Shown piece after piece: positions 33,374 through 41,737 of a stretch of 64,000 nt of DNA (the first letter of the stretch is position 1; each line of letters begins with the position of its first letter). The DNA comes from VAZQ01 sp963702695. GTDB lineage: Bacteria > Pseudomonadota > Alphaproteobacteria > Rhizobiales > Xanthobacteraceae. Where the stretch lies: assembly GCA_963702695.1 (NCBI GenBank), contig CAVPDS010000002.1, positions 186,001 through 250,000 on the forward strand. The letters run 5' to 3'. The notes under the pieces were generated by a model, which was not told where the DNA came from, did not search any database, and was given only the letters and a program-made list of their open reading frames with translations. The translations under genes and the position numbers were made by a program.

Positions 33374-34060
33374 ATGCCTGCGAAGATGAACCGTTCTACC
33401 CTGCTCGATCTACGGCTCTATGCCTTGATCGACCCCGAGCACACCAACGGGCGCGATGCCGTCGAACTGGCCTGGCTGGTCGCGGCGGGCGGTGCGACGC
33501 TGGTGCAGTTGCGGGACAAGCGTGGCGAGACCCGCGCGATGGTCGAGGAGGCGCGCGCGCTCCAGGATACGCTCAAGAATTTCCGCGTGCCTTTGCTGAT
33601 CAATGATCGGGTCGACGTCGCGCTCGCGGCCGGGGCGGACGGCGTGCATGTCGGGCAGGACGACATGGCGGTCGAGGACGCGCGGCGGCTGCTCGGCCCC
33701 GACGCCGTCATCGGGCTCTCGATCAAGACCGAGGTGCAGGCGGAGGCCGCACCGGTCGAGCTCCTCGATTACGTCGGGATCGGCGGCGTGTTTGCGACGA
33801 CGTCGAAGGACAATCCCGACCCGCCGATCGGCGTGGCCGGGCTCGGGCGCATCGTCGAAGTCTTTCGCCGGCGCGCGCCGAAGCTGCCGCTCTGCGGCAT
33901 CGCCGGCATCGATCGCAGCAACGCCGGCGCGGTGATCGCCGCCGGTGCCGACGGCGTCGCGGTGATCTCGGTGCTTTCGCTCGATCCCAATCCGGCTGAT
34001 CCGGCGCGCGAGCTGCGCGGCATCATCGACGGGGAGCTCGCCAAGCGGGTCACGGCATGA
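33374..34060 (+). CDS. thiE: Thiamine-phosphate synthase
   Basis: 228 residues from ATG 33374. TIM-barrel motifs are clear: LYALIDPE, LVQLRDKRGETR (phosphate and Mg contacts), LLINDRVDVALAAGADGVHVGQDD, keyed by INDRVDVA and HVGQDD, and CGIAGIDRSNAGAVIAAGADGVAVIS near the C-terminus. It joins HMP pyrophosphate and THZ phosphate to make thiamine phosphate. The stop overlaps the thiD start by 4 bp (ATGA), so both are translated together. No TPP riboswitch could be recognised in the leader. Confidence 0.95.
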   Translation: MPAKMNRSTLLDLRLYALIDPEHTNGRDAVELAWLVAAGGATLVQLRDKRGETRAMVEEARALQDTLKNFRVPLLINDRVDVALAAGADGVHVGQDDMAVEDARRLLGPDAVIGLSIKTEVQAEAAPVELLDYVGIGGVFATTSKDNPDPPIGVAGLGRIVEVFRRRAPKLPLCGIAGIDRSNAGAVIAAGADGVAVISVLSLDPNPADPARELRGIIDGELAKRVTA

Positions 34061-34854
34061 CCGCGATCGCGGCCACCATCGCCGGGTCGGATTCCAGTGG
34101 CGGCGCGGGCATCCAGGCCGATCTGAAGACGTTCGCCGCACTCGGTGTCTACGGCGCCTCCGTCATCACCGCGCTGACCGCGCAGAACACGATGGGCGTC
34201 GCTGCCATCCACGACGTGCCGCCGGCGTTCATTACCGCGCAGATGGATGCGGTGTTCTCCGACCTCGCCATCAGAGCCGTGAAAATCGGGATGCTGTCGC
34301 AGCGCGCCGCGATCGAAGCGGTGGCGGCGGGCCTCGACCGCTGGCGGCAGACGCAGGTCGTGCTCGATCCGGTGCTGATCTCGTCGTCCGGGCAGCGCCT
34401 GCTCGCGGCCGATGCGATCGACGTGCTCAAGCGCGTGTTGATTCCGCGCGCGCGTGTGCTCACCCCGAATTTGCCGGAAGCGGCCGCGCTGCTCGAGCTT
34501 TCGCCCGCGGAGAGCGAGGCGGAGATGGAGCAACAGGCGCAGCAACTGCTCGCGCTCGGCCCAGACACAATCGTGCTCAAGGGCGGACATGGCAAAGGCG
34601 CCAGCAGCGTCGACCTGGTGGTTGATCGCAACGGGACCGTATCCCTTTCGTTTGATCGTATCGCGACCAAGAACAATCACGGCACGGGCTGTACCTTTTC
34701 GGCCGCGCTCGCAGCGGGTCTCGCTAAAGGAATTTCGGCGCGGGAAGCGGCGCGCGACGCCAAGCGTTACGTTCACCAGGCACTCGCCAATGCTGATCGC
34801 CTCATAGTCGGCAGCGGCCATGGCCCACTGCATCACTTTCACGACTGGTGGTAA
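34057..34854 (+). CDS. thiD: Hydroxymethylpyrimidine/phosphomethylpyrimidine kinase
   Basis: 265 residues. The N-terminal AGSDSSGGAGIQADLKT, the TAQNTMGV strand, and the C-terminal ribokinase-fold motif NHGTGCTFSAALAAGLAKG with the catalytic region GTGC are diagnostic. ThiD phosphorylates HMP twice to HMP-PP, the substrate of the preceding ThiE. The pair forms a compact two-gene thiamine operon; thiC, thiG and others are not in the window. The products could supply ThDP to enzymes such as the transketolase, but there is no specific link. Confidence 0.95.
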   Translation: MTAIAATIAGSDSSGGAGIQADLKTFAALGVYGASVITALTAQNTMGVAAIHDVPPAFITAQMDAVFSDLAIRAVKIGMLSQRAAIEAVAAGLDRWRQTQVVLDPVLISSSGQRLLAADAIDVLKRVLIPRARVLTPNLPEAAALLELSPAESEAEMEQQAQQLLALGPDTIVLKGGHGKGASSVDLVVDRNGTVSLSFDRIATKNNHGTGCTFSAALAAGLAKGISAREAARDAKRYVHQALANADRLIVGSGHGPLHHFHDWW

Positions 34855-34870
34855 GCGCACACGGCGCAAT

Positions 34871-34980
34871 CGTCGTCCCCACGAAAGCGGCGACCCATAC
34901 CCTCCGTGTATGAGTTTCGACTCGATCGTGCCACAATGCGAGGAAATGGCATGGGTCTCCGCTTTCGCGGGAACGATCAG
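34871..34980. repeat. Inverted pair of palindromic elements
   Basis: The left arm (34871-34906: TCGTCCCCACGAAAGCGGCG then ACCCATACC) and the right arm (34951-34977: ATGGGTCTCCGCTTTCGCGG then GAACGA) are inverted copies of each other around a spacer of about 45 bases. Each arm contains a smaller hairpin. The element fills the gap between thiD and the binding-protein gene and resembles a bipartite REP/MITE-like unit. Confidence 0.7.
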
Positions 34981-35015
34981 GTGCCAGTCAACGATCCGCC
35001 AAGGGAGGAACGACA

Positions 35016-35972
35016 ATGCGACGGAGATGCTTCGTTATCGCGTCGTGCATGCTCGCCGCGGGAATTGCGATCGGCGGAGGCTTTGCTTACGCCGACGACG
35101 TCCTCAAAGTAGCGGTGCCGCAACGCGGCGCGTGGGACGCCGGTCTTGCCGAGCTAGGCCAGCGCGGCGGCATCTTCAAGAAGCATGGGCTCACCCTCGA
35201 TATCCTCTACACGCAGGGAGGGCCGGAATCGATCCAGGCTTTGATCGCGGGCTCGATTGACATCGCCACCGCCTCCGGCGTGTCGGCCGCGCTCGGAACC
35301 TATGCGAAGGGCGCGCCGATCCGGATCATCGGCAGCGAGATCATCGGCTCGCCTGACCTCTATTGGTACGTTGTCGCCAATTCGCCGGTCCGCAAGATCG
35401 AGGACATGAACGGCAAAACGGTCGCCTATTCGCTGACCGGCTCGTCAAGCCACGCCGGGCTGTTGGCGCTGATGGCGCAGTACAAGCTGACGGCCAAGCC
35501 GACCTCGACCGGGAGCATCACGGCGACCTTCACGCAGACGATGACCGGGCAGGTGGACGTCGGATTCTCCGCGATCCCGTTCTCGCTCGACGCGGTCGAG
35601 GACGGAAAGATCCGGATCATCGCCACCGGCAGTGATGTCGCCAGCCTCAAGAGCCGCACCGGGCGCGTGAACCTCACCAACGTGAACACGCTGAAGAACC
35701 GTCCTGATGTGATCCAGCGCTTCCATGTCGCCTACAAGGAGGCGATCGACTGGCTCTATTCCGACCCCGCTGCGCTCAAGCACTTCAGCGATTATTCCGG
35801 ATTGCCGGAGAAAGTGGTGGCCAAAGTGCGTGGTCTGCTGCCGAAGGAAGCGATGGCGCCGGATCGCATCGTCGGGATAGACCAGATCATCGCCGAGTTG
35901 GTGAGCTTGAAGTTCCTATCCACGCCGCTGACCGCGGATCAGATCAGGGAAGCGGTGCAAATTCCGAAGTGA
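35016..35972 (+). CDS. ABC-type periplasmic substrate-binding protein, NMT1/SsuA-like
   Basis: 318 residues. GGGAGG precedes ATG 35016. A Sec signal peptide ends near GGFAYA (about residue 26). The mature protein has the type II binding-protein plan: VAVPQRGAWDAGLAELGQRGGIF, keyed by GIFKKHGL, DILYTQGGPESIQALIAGSIDIAT and the two-lobe hinge around residue 130 (MNGKTVAYSLTGSSS). These proteins capture taurine, sulfonates, pyrimidine precursors or aromatic acids. No permease or ATPase is adjacent, so it is an orphan binding protein. Location after thiD raises HMP as a ligand, but nothing in the sequence proves it. Confidence 0.88.
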   Translation: MRRRCFVIASCMLAAGIAIGGGFAYADDVLKVAVPQRGAWDAGLAELGQRGGIFKKHGLTLDILYTQGGPESIQALIAGSIDIATASGVSAALGTYAKGAPIRIIGSEIIGSPDLYWYVVANSPVRKIEDMNGKTVAYSLTGSSSHAGLLALMAQYKLTAKPTSTGSITATFTQTMTGQVDVGFSAIPFSLDAVEDGKIRIIATGSDVASLKSRTGRVNLTNVNTLKNRPDVIQRFHVAYKEAIDWLYSDPAALKHFSDYSGLPEKVVAKVRGLLPKEAMAPDRIVGIDQIIAELVSLKFLSTPLTADQIREAVQIPK

Positions 35973-36083
35973 TCTGAATGCCGGCTGGCGCGGTGCGACA
36001 CAGCGGATTCACCTTGACGATCCGGGCGCAAACCTGGGTATTAGGCGCTCAACGAACTGCATCGCCGATCGGAGCGTCACGCC

Positions 36084-36863
36084 ATGGATCTTGGGATCGC
36101 CGGCCGCAAAGCCATCGTCTGCGCCTCGAGCCGCGGCCTCGGCCGCGGCTGTGCGCGCGCGCTCGCCGAAGCCGGCTGTGAAGTCGTCATCAATGGGCGC
36201 GATCCGAAGACGGTCGAGGCGACGGCGGAGGAACTGTATCGCGCGACCGGCGCGAAGATCATCGCCGTGGCCGCCGACGTTGCCTCGCGCGAGGGCCAGG
36301 ATGCGCTGTTCCAAGCCTGTCCCGAGCCGGACATCCTGGTCAACAACAATGCCGGGCCGCCGCCGCGCGATTTCCGCGAGCTCAATCGCGAGCAAATCCT
36401 GGAGGGCGTGACCGCCAACATGGTGGTGGCGATCGAGCTCGTCCAGCGCGCGATCGAGCCGATGATCCGCCGCCGCTTCGGTCGCATCGTCAACATCACC
36501 TCGGGCACGGTGAAGCTGCCGCAGGCGGGGCTCGATCTCTCGTCCGGTGCACGCGGCGGCCTGACGATCTTCCTTGCCGGCATCGGTCGGCAGATCGTCG
36601 CCAACAACGTGACGATCAACAATCTCCTGCCCGGTGCGTTCGAGACCGATCGGTTGAAAACCGTGCTCGGCGCGGCGGCCAAGCGCAAAGGCGGGACCTA
36701 CGAAGACGCTAAGGCCGAGCGCATCGCGAGCATCCCGGCCAAGCGGCTCGGCGAGACCGCGGAGTTCGGCGCGACCTGTGCTTTTCTCTGCTCGGCGCAC
36801 GCGGGTTTTATCACCGGGCAGAACATCCTGATCGATGGCGGCGCGTTCCCGGGATCGCTTTAG
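36084..36863 (+). CDS. SDR-family oxidoreductase lacking the canonical Tyr
   Basis: 259 residues. NAD(P)-binding CASSRGLGRG is at residues 13-22 and NNNAGPPPRDF replaces the usual NNAG region. INITSGTVKLP supplies the catalytic Ser, but where YxxxK is expected the sequence is LSSGARGGL, so both Tyr and Lys are missing from the usual place. A C-terminal GQNILIDGGAFPG is normal. FabG-like SDRs with a GAR motif in this position are a known side group; their chemistry is poorly defined. It stands between the orphan binding protein and convergent membrane-protein genes. Confidence 0.88.
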   Translation: MDLGIAGRKAIVCASSRGLGRGCARALAEAGCEVVINGRDPKTVEATAEELYRATGAKIIAVAADVASREGQDALFQACPEPDILVNNNAGPPPRDFRELNREQILEGVTANMVVAIELVQRAIEPMIRRRFGRIVNITSGTVKLPQAGLDLSSGARGGLTIFLAGIGRQIVANNVTINNLLPGAFETDRLKTVLGAAAKRKGGTYEDAKAERIASIPAKRLGETAEFGATCAFLCSAHAGFITGQNILIDGGAFPGSL

Positions 36864-36876
36864 AACCGCAAGCGCC

Positions 36877-37410
36877 TCACAGCATCGAGTAGCCGGTCCA
36901 GCGGCCGAGCGTGACAACGGCGATCCAGGCCATCAGGGAGATCGCGCCGGCGAGCTTGCCCGCGAGCGGCACGGCCGCATCGCGATCCCAGCGCGACACG
37001 CCGCGATAGGTGATGAACTGAAAGATCAGCATGTTCAATCCGGCCAGCGCCATCAAGGCGAACTTCCAACGAAAAGATTCATTGCCGAAATATTTGACCG
37101 GCTGCGTGGTGAACATCAGCGCGCCGGTTATGGTGGAGACCAGGAACGCGCCCCAGGTCCACGGCAGCACCTCGTCGCAGAGGTCGGTGACGGCCCAGCC
37201 TCGCGACGTCAGGCCGAGCAGGCGCAGATCGACGATCGCGATCATACTCACGACCATCGTGATCGCGATGAGGTGAAGCATCTCGAACGCACCAAAGGCC
37301 CAGACCGATTGCGACATGAAGATCGACAGTGGGGTCGATTCCAGCCACTTCAGAAACTCCACGACCGATTGCAAGTTTGCCCCCGTTTTGTATCGGCCCG
37401 GTTCACGCAC
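36877..37410 (-). CDS. Small four- or five-helix membrane protein, DUF6644-like
   Basis: 177 residues if translation starts at GTG 37410, which directly follows the stop of the upstream gene (TGAGTG). A TTG at 37374 preceded by GGGGGC would give about 165 residues and aligns better with its neighbour (FLKWLESTPLS versus LTLWLASLPLS). Hydrophobic helices lie around residues 42-66, 85-105, 116-137 and 150-172, with Trp-rich loops. It resembles small uncharacterised integral membrane proteins of Rhizobiales, which I associate tentatively with DUF6644. Together with the gene upstream it is a tandem pair of related proteins. Function unknown. Confidence 0.75.
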   Translation of the reverse strand: MREPGRYKTGANLQSVVEFLKWLESTPLSIFMSQSVWAFGAFEMLHLIAITMVVSMIAIVDLRLLGLTSRGWAVTDLCDEVLPWTWGAFLVSTITGALMFTTQPVKYFGNESFRWKFALMALAGLNMLIFQFITYRGVSRWDRDAAVPLAGKLAGAISLMAWIAVVTLGRWTGYSML

Positions 37411-37908
37411 TCAGATCGGCAGCAGGCTCGCGATCCAGCGGCCGCGCCCGGCCATCGTCACCGCCACCCAGAGCACCAGCGTTGAGACCACGAACATCCG
37501 GGCTTGGGCGCGCTGCCCCGGCGCGCCATCCCACGCGACGCTGTTTCGCCGCAGCGCCACCTCGAACGCGATCGTTCCCGCCACTGCGACCGCCATGATC
37601 AGCATTTTCACTTGGAACGTACCGTTGAGCGCGCGCCGCGGCTCGCCGATCAGCATGAAGATCCCTGTCGCCGTCGACAGGATGAGCCCGGCCCAGATCC
37701 ACGGCACGAAGCGCCGCGTCCGCTGCGCCAAGGTCGGCGCGCCCGTTACGCCGAAGATGCGCAGTGCAATCATCACGACCGAGGACAACACCATCCCGAT
37801 CGAGAGGATGTGCAGCGTCTGCAGCAAGGGAATGATCCAGCCGGTCTGCCGGATCATCCGGCTCAACGGCAGGCTCGCGAGCCACAGGGTCAGGTCTCTC
37901 ATTGCCAC
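37411..37908 (-). CDS. Small membrane protein, paralogue of the downstream gene
   Basis: 165 residues. The opening MRDLTLWLASLPLSRMIRQTGWIIPLLQTLHILSIG, keyed by WLASLPLS and LQTLHILSIGMV, parallels the opening of the next gene (FLKWLESTPLSIFMSQSVWAF, FEMLHLIAITMV). Shared points continue: LRIFGVTG versus LRLLGLTS, WIWAGLILSTATG versus WTWGAFLVSTITG, and a terminal GRGRW versus GRW. Four to five helices are predicted. The two genes abut with no spacer, and the vWA-type gene begins 23 bases upstream on the same strand. Likely two subunits of one membrane complex; role unknown. Confidence 0.82.
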   Translation of the reverse strand: MAMRDLTLWLASLPLSRMIRQTGWIIPLLQTLHILSIGMVLSSVVMIALRIFGVTGAPTLAQRTRRFVPWIWAGLILSTATGIFMLIGEPRRALNGTFQVKMLIMAVAVAGTIAFEVALRRNSVAWDGAPGQRAQARMFVVSTLVLWVAVTMAGRGRWIASLLPI

Positions 37909-37931
37909 GCGCCCAAGGGGTTCGAGAAAAT

Positions 37932-38741
37932 TCAGGAGCAGTACACCCGCGATCGAGATTGCGCAGGGATGATGCGCGGCGCCGGCGTGCGGCCGGCGAT
38001 CTCGAGCAGCAGCTTGGTGCGCGTTGCTTCCTTGAACTGGCTGCGCTCACGAATTGCGACTACGAACGAGCCGGGTCCGCCGATCACGCAATCCTCGTAA
38101 TAGACGTCGAGGTTTTGGATATCGGTCGCGTAGCGCCGGTTGAGCATGATCGGTAGGCCGTTGATGGAGATACCTGCCGCCAGCACCTGATCGCGCATCA
38201 GCGTCACCGGCGGCCCCATGTTGTTGGTGCCGTCGCCGGAAATGTCGATGACTCGGCGTATGCCATTATAGCCGCTGGCGTCGAACAGGGGCTTTGCGAA
38301 CTGCAATGCGCCGTAGATCGAGGTGCGTGGGGCGCGCCGATACGGCGCCTTCATGAGTTCGCCGGCGAAGGCATCGGCGGTCTCAGGGCCGTCGATCACC
38401 CGCCAGGGCACGAGGACTTTCTGATCGTAGAGCCCGGCCCACTCGAAATAGGTCACCGCCACTTTGCCATGCATGCTGCCATGCAGGCCGGTGAGAAATT
38501 CGCGCGAGGTGATGCCGGTGATGTAGCCCTCGCGCTGCAGCGCCTGCTCTTCCGGGTCCATGGAATTGGACACGTCGACGCCGAGCACGAGTTCGGTGTC
38601 GACCGGAATGGCATTCGGGCGATTGTCGATCAACTTCGAGCCGAAGGTCGGCGCCGCGCGTCCGCCCTCCCAACCCGCCAGTATCATGGCCGCGGCCGCG
38701 CCCATGGCCATGATCGAGATCAGCGACGCATGCACGCGCAT
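37932..38741 (-). CDS. Exported vWA-type protein, DUF1194-like
   Basis: 269 residues from ATG 38741, with GGAGGGG upstream. A signal peptide (ISIMAMGAAAAMILAGWEGGRAA) ends near residue 30. ELVLGVDVSNSMDPEEQ contains the metal-dependent adhesion DxSxS (DVSNS), followed by VAVTYFEWAG and IDISGDGTNN, which match the DUF1194 family of von Willebrand factor A-like proteins. Such proteins bind partners through Mg in the periplasm. It is the first gene of a three-gene minus-strand set with the two small membrane proteins and may recognise or assemble that complex. Confidence 0.88.
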   Translation of the reverse strand: MRVHASLISIMAMGAAAAMILAGWEGGRAAPTFGSKLIDNRPNAIPVDTELVLGVDVSNSMDPEEQALQREGYITGITSREFLTGLHGSMHGKVAVTYFEWAGLYDQKVLVPWRVIDGPETADAFAGELMKAPYRRAPRTSIYGALQFAKPLFDASGYNGIRRVIDISGDGTNNMGPPVTLMRDQVLAAGISINGLPIMLNRRYATDIQNLDVYYEDCVIGGPGSFVVAIRERSQFKEATRTKLLLEIAGRTPAPRIIPAQSRSRVYCS

Positions 38742-38938
38742 TCGCCCCTCCTGATTTGCGTCATGGTGACACGGCCGATGGGCAAGCGGAAGCTGGCGCG
38801 GCACGAAATCATGCGTGGTCCGAGCCGCTTATCATCGCCGCTCCCAGCTCGGGCGAACCGCAGAAGCGCCCCCGCATGCGTTGTGTTGGACGGGCAGAAT
38901 GTTTAGCGTTTGGCACAATCGATAAATGGGAGGGTGCC

Positions 38939-39916
38939 ATGGCTGGCAAGAAAATTGGCGCGACGGCGCTCGTGATCGGTCTGCTGGGACTGCTGGCATT
39001 TTCGGCGAGCACGGCGCAGGCGCAGGACTGGCCGCAGCGGCCGGTCCGGTTCATCATCCCGTTCGGGCCCGGCGCCGGCGCCGACATCGGCGCGCGGCTG
39101 ATCCAGGAAAAGCTGTCGCAGCGCTGGGGCAAGCCGGTCGTGATCGAGAACCGGCCGGGCGGTGACAGCATTGTCGCGATCCAGGCCGTGCTGTCCGCCA
39201 ACGACGATCACACCTTCCTGTGGAGCCCGGCCGGAAACTTCACGGTCCATCCGTTTCAATACAAGAAACTGCCCTACGACCCCAATGACATCGTGCCGAT
39301 CGCCCGGTTCTCCGCCACTATCCTCGGCGTCGGCGTGCCGGCCTCGATGAAGATCAGCAACCTCGCCGACTTCGTGAAGCGCGCCCGCGCTGAGCCCGGA
39401 AAGCTCAACTCGGCCGCGGTCCCGGGCATCACTGAACTCGCGTTCGACTATTTTGCGCACACCGCCGGATTGAAACTGGAAAAGGTGCCCTATCGCGACA
39501 TCGTGCAGGCCGCGACCGACGTCGGCGAAGGGCGCCTGAACGTCTATTCGTCCTCCTACGCCATCCTGCGGCCGCAACGCGAAGCCGGCAGGCTCACAGT
39601 GCTGGCCCAGATGGGGCACAACCGCGCGCCCAGCCTTCCAGATATTCCGACCGCAGCCGAAGAGGGCTTCCCTTCGCTTGAAATGGAAGGTCTCGTCGGG
39701 CTGTTCGGGAGCAAGGCGGTGTCACCGGAGCTGCGCGAGCGCATCGGCGCGGATATCGTCGCCGTGTCCGACGACAAGATGGTCGAGGATCGGCTCAAGG
39801 CGACGGCGCAGGCTCCCGTGCGCGGCGGAGCGAAAGAATTCACCGCCGACATCGAACGCCAGCGTGCGCAGATCGCGAAAATCGCCAAGGCGCTGGACCT
39901 GCAGCCGACGCGGTGA
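38939..39916 (+). CDS. Bug/TctC-family periplasmic binding protein
   Basis: 325 residues from ATG 38939 with GGGAGGG at 38928-38934. A Sec signal peptide ends at ASTAQAQ (about residue 26-28). The family opening WPQRPVRFIIPFGPGAGADI is seen, keyed by PVRFIIPFGPG, and VIENRPGGDS is the conserved ligand loop. Bug proteins capture carboxylates, often aromatic acids or their breakdown products, for tripartite tricarboxylate transporters. No TctA/TctB membrane genes are present. It faces the UbiD gene convergently, separated by a hairpin. Confidence 0.92.
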   Translation: MAGKKIGATALVIGLLGLLAFSASTAQAQDWPQRPVRFIIPFGPGAGADIGARLIQEKLSQRWGKPVVIENRPGGDSIVAIQAVLSANDDHTFLWSPAGNFTVHPFQYKKLPYDPNDIVPIARFSATILGVGVPASMKISNLADFVKRARAEPGKLNSAAVPGITELAFDYFAHTAGLKLEKVPYRDIVQAATDVGEGRLNVYSSSYAILRPQREAGRLTVLAQMGHNRAPSLPDIPTAAEEGFPSLEMEGLVGLFGSKAVSPELRERIGADIVAVSDDKMVEDRLKATAQAPVRGGAKEFTADIERQRAQIAKIAKALDLQPTR

Positions 39917-39945
39917 GCCGCTCACGCGGAAAGCGTTTGGTTATT

Positions 39946-39962
39946 CCCCGGTCGTCCCGGGG
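39946..39962. terminator. Hairpin between convergent genes (candidate terminator)
   Basis: Perfect 6-bp stem CCCCGG-TCGTC-CCGGGG placed between the Bug-protein stop at 39916 and the UbiD stop at 40004. No T-run on either strand, so intrinsic termination is uncertain. Confidence 0.35.
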
Positions 39963-40003
39963 GCGACGGAGAGCGTTTCAACCCGATTGTACAAGTCAAC
40001 TCG

Positions 40004-41572
40004 TCACCCGATACTCTCCGGAAATTGTTCATCCTCGAACACCGTGATCACCGGCGGCTCGCCGCTGAGCCCGAGCTCCTGCCAACGCGCGACTACGTTC
40101 TCGTAGGCGTCCTTGGAGAGCTTGGTGCGCTTCGAAAACGACTTGATGAAGCGATAATCCATGCAGGCGTTGATCAGGCACTTCGAGCCCCACGGCCGGA
40201 TCTCCGGAGGGTTGAGGCTCGGGTCGAGATAGGTGCTCCAGGTCTCGCGCAGGATGTCGATCGACTGCGCCGGACGCGAGCGCGTCGCCATCGCCCACAG
40301 CAGCTGGTTGACGTTGGTCGGATCGACATCGTCGTCGACCACGATCACGTATTTCCCGAAATAAGCGCCGGCCGTGCACTGCGCGGCGAGCGCCATCACC
40401 TGCGATGCGTGGCCGGCGTACATCTGCCTGATCGAGACGACGGTGATGCCCCAGCCCGCGGCTTCCGGGATCGACCACACGCCCTGGATGCCGGGGACGC
40501 CGAGCTTTTGCAGGTCGGCCCAGATGCCCGCGGAGCGCAGCGCCGCCCAGAACAGGCCGGCTTCGTTCGCGGCGCCATCGGCCATCAGCGCGCAGGTCAG
40601 CGTCGGGTTGTCGCGATAGCGCACCCGCTCGACCCGCATATAGGGGGTCGCGCCGCTCGGCCGGCCGTAATAGCCGGTGAACTCGCCGAACGGCCCTTCG
40701 GCGAAAGTCTCGTCGGGATAAAGGAAGCCTTCCAGGATGATCTCGGCGCGCGCCGGTAGCGGCAGGCCGGTGAGATCGCTGGTGAATACTTCGATCGGCG
40801 CGCCGTTGATCCCAGAGTAATAGTCGTATTCGCACTCGGTCTTCGGCAGGCTGGTCGCCGCGACGAGGAACAGCAGCGGATCGATGCCGTAGGCCGCCGC
40901 AATCGGCATCGGCTTGCCGAGCTTCCACCATTTTTCGCGGTCGATGGTGGCGTCCTTGCCGGGCGAGGTGTAGACGCCGACCTCGCGCGGGCCTTTGATC
41001 ATCATGCGATAGGTACCGACATTGATGCGGCCGGTTTCAGGGCACTTCGTCACCACCGCGTCGCCGGTGCCGAGATATTTGCCGCCGTCGAGCGGCCACA
41101 TCCGCTGCGCCGGGAACATGCGGATGTCGATCGCCTCGCCTTCGACGATGTTCTGGTTGCAGATCGCCCGCTCAGGCGGGACTTCCTGCGGCGGCATCTT
41201 GCGGCCGAGCTTCTGCTGCAGCGCCCGTACCGCCTTGAGCGGATGATCGACGGGCGCTTCGCCGATCATCAGGCAGAAGCGCGAGAGATTGCAGCCGATC
41301 ATGTTGTAGAGCGCCTTGTGGCCAGGATGGCCCTTGATGTTCTCGAACAAAAGCGCCGGCGACTTCTGGCTGCCGACCAGATAGGTAATGGTCGCAGCTT
41401 CGAGATCGGGATCGACCTCCGCGGTGATGCGCTTGAGCTCGCCGAGCGCTTCGACTTTTTCCAGCCAGGCGTCGAGATCGCTGGCGTTGGCGGCGCGCGC
41501 GGGCGACTTGGTGTCGGACTTTACAAGCGCTTCATCGCTGCTGTTCGCGCTGATCGTAACGCTCATGTCCAT
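40004..41572 (-). CDS. UbiD-family (de)carboxylase
   Basis: 522 residues, the common length for UbiD-like enzymes. After an N-terminal lead, LDAWLEKVEALGELKRI is the family opening; the core has FENIKGHPG, ERAICNQNIVEGEAIDI and the prFMN/metal region with EFTGYYGRPSGATPYMRV, keyed by GPFGEFTGYYG, which contributes catalytic Glu residues. UbiD enzymes use prenylated FMN to decarboxylate aromatic or unsaturated acids. The flavin prenyltransferase UbiX is not encoded here. It lies downstream of an FAD monooxygenase and a molybdenum hydroxylase on the same strand, suggesting a hydroxylation-then-decarboxylation route for an aromatic acid. Confidence 0.93.
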   Translation of the reverse strand: MDMSVTISANSSDEALVKSDTKSPARAANASDLDAWLEKVEALGELKRITAEVDPDLEAATITYLVGSQKSPALLFENIKGHPGHKALYNMIGCNLSRFCLMIGEAPVDHPLKAVRALQQKLGRKMPPQEVPPERAICNQNIVEGEAIDIRMFPAQRMWPLDGGKYLGTGDAVVTKCPETGRINVGTYRMMIKGPREVGVYTSPGKDATIDREKWWKLGKPMPIAAAYGIDPLLFLVAATSLPKTECEYDYYSGINGAPIEVFTSDLTGLPLPARAEIILEGFLYPDETFAEGPFGEFTGYYGRPSGATPYMRVERVRYRDNPTLTCALMADGAANEAGLFWAALRSAGIWADLQKLGVPGIQGVWSIPEAAGWGITVVSIRQMYAGHASQVMALAAQCTAGAYFGKYVIVVDDDVDPTNVNQLLWAMATRSRPAQSIDILRETWSTYLDPSLNPPEIRPWGSKCLINACMDYRFIKSFSKRTKLSKDAYENVVARWQELGLSGEPPVITVFEDEQFPESIG

Positions 41573-41620
41573 GTCGGTTCTCCCGTCGATGTCGTCGATG
41601 CGTGATCTTTAGCAGGGAAT

Positions 41621-41715
41621 GTCATCCCGGACGGCCCACCGGGCCTAGATCCCGGACGCGCGAAGCGTGCTGCAAGAGGGTCCCGGCTCTCGCTTCGCTC
41701 GGCCGGGACGACAAC
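41621..41715. repeat. Family A bipartite inverted-repeat element (copy A1)
   Basis: Begins GTCATCCCGG and ends CCGGGACGAC, so the ends are inverted, with the internal block GGTCCCGGCTCTCGCTTCGC then TCGGCC near its right side. Related copies lie at 43381-43508, 47268-47382 and 61226-61351. It occupies the 165-base gap upstream of the UbiD gene. REP/BIME-like elements of this type often shape messenger ends. Confidence 0.75.
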
Positions 41716-41737
41716 TCTAACACAATCGCGCAGGGTT

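Noticed and set aside
34871..34980. CRISPR-like or attachment-site repeat
   Set aside because: It is one inverted pair without regular spacers, and no integrase or cas gene is present; it fits a REP-like element better.
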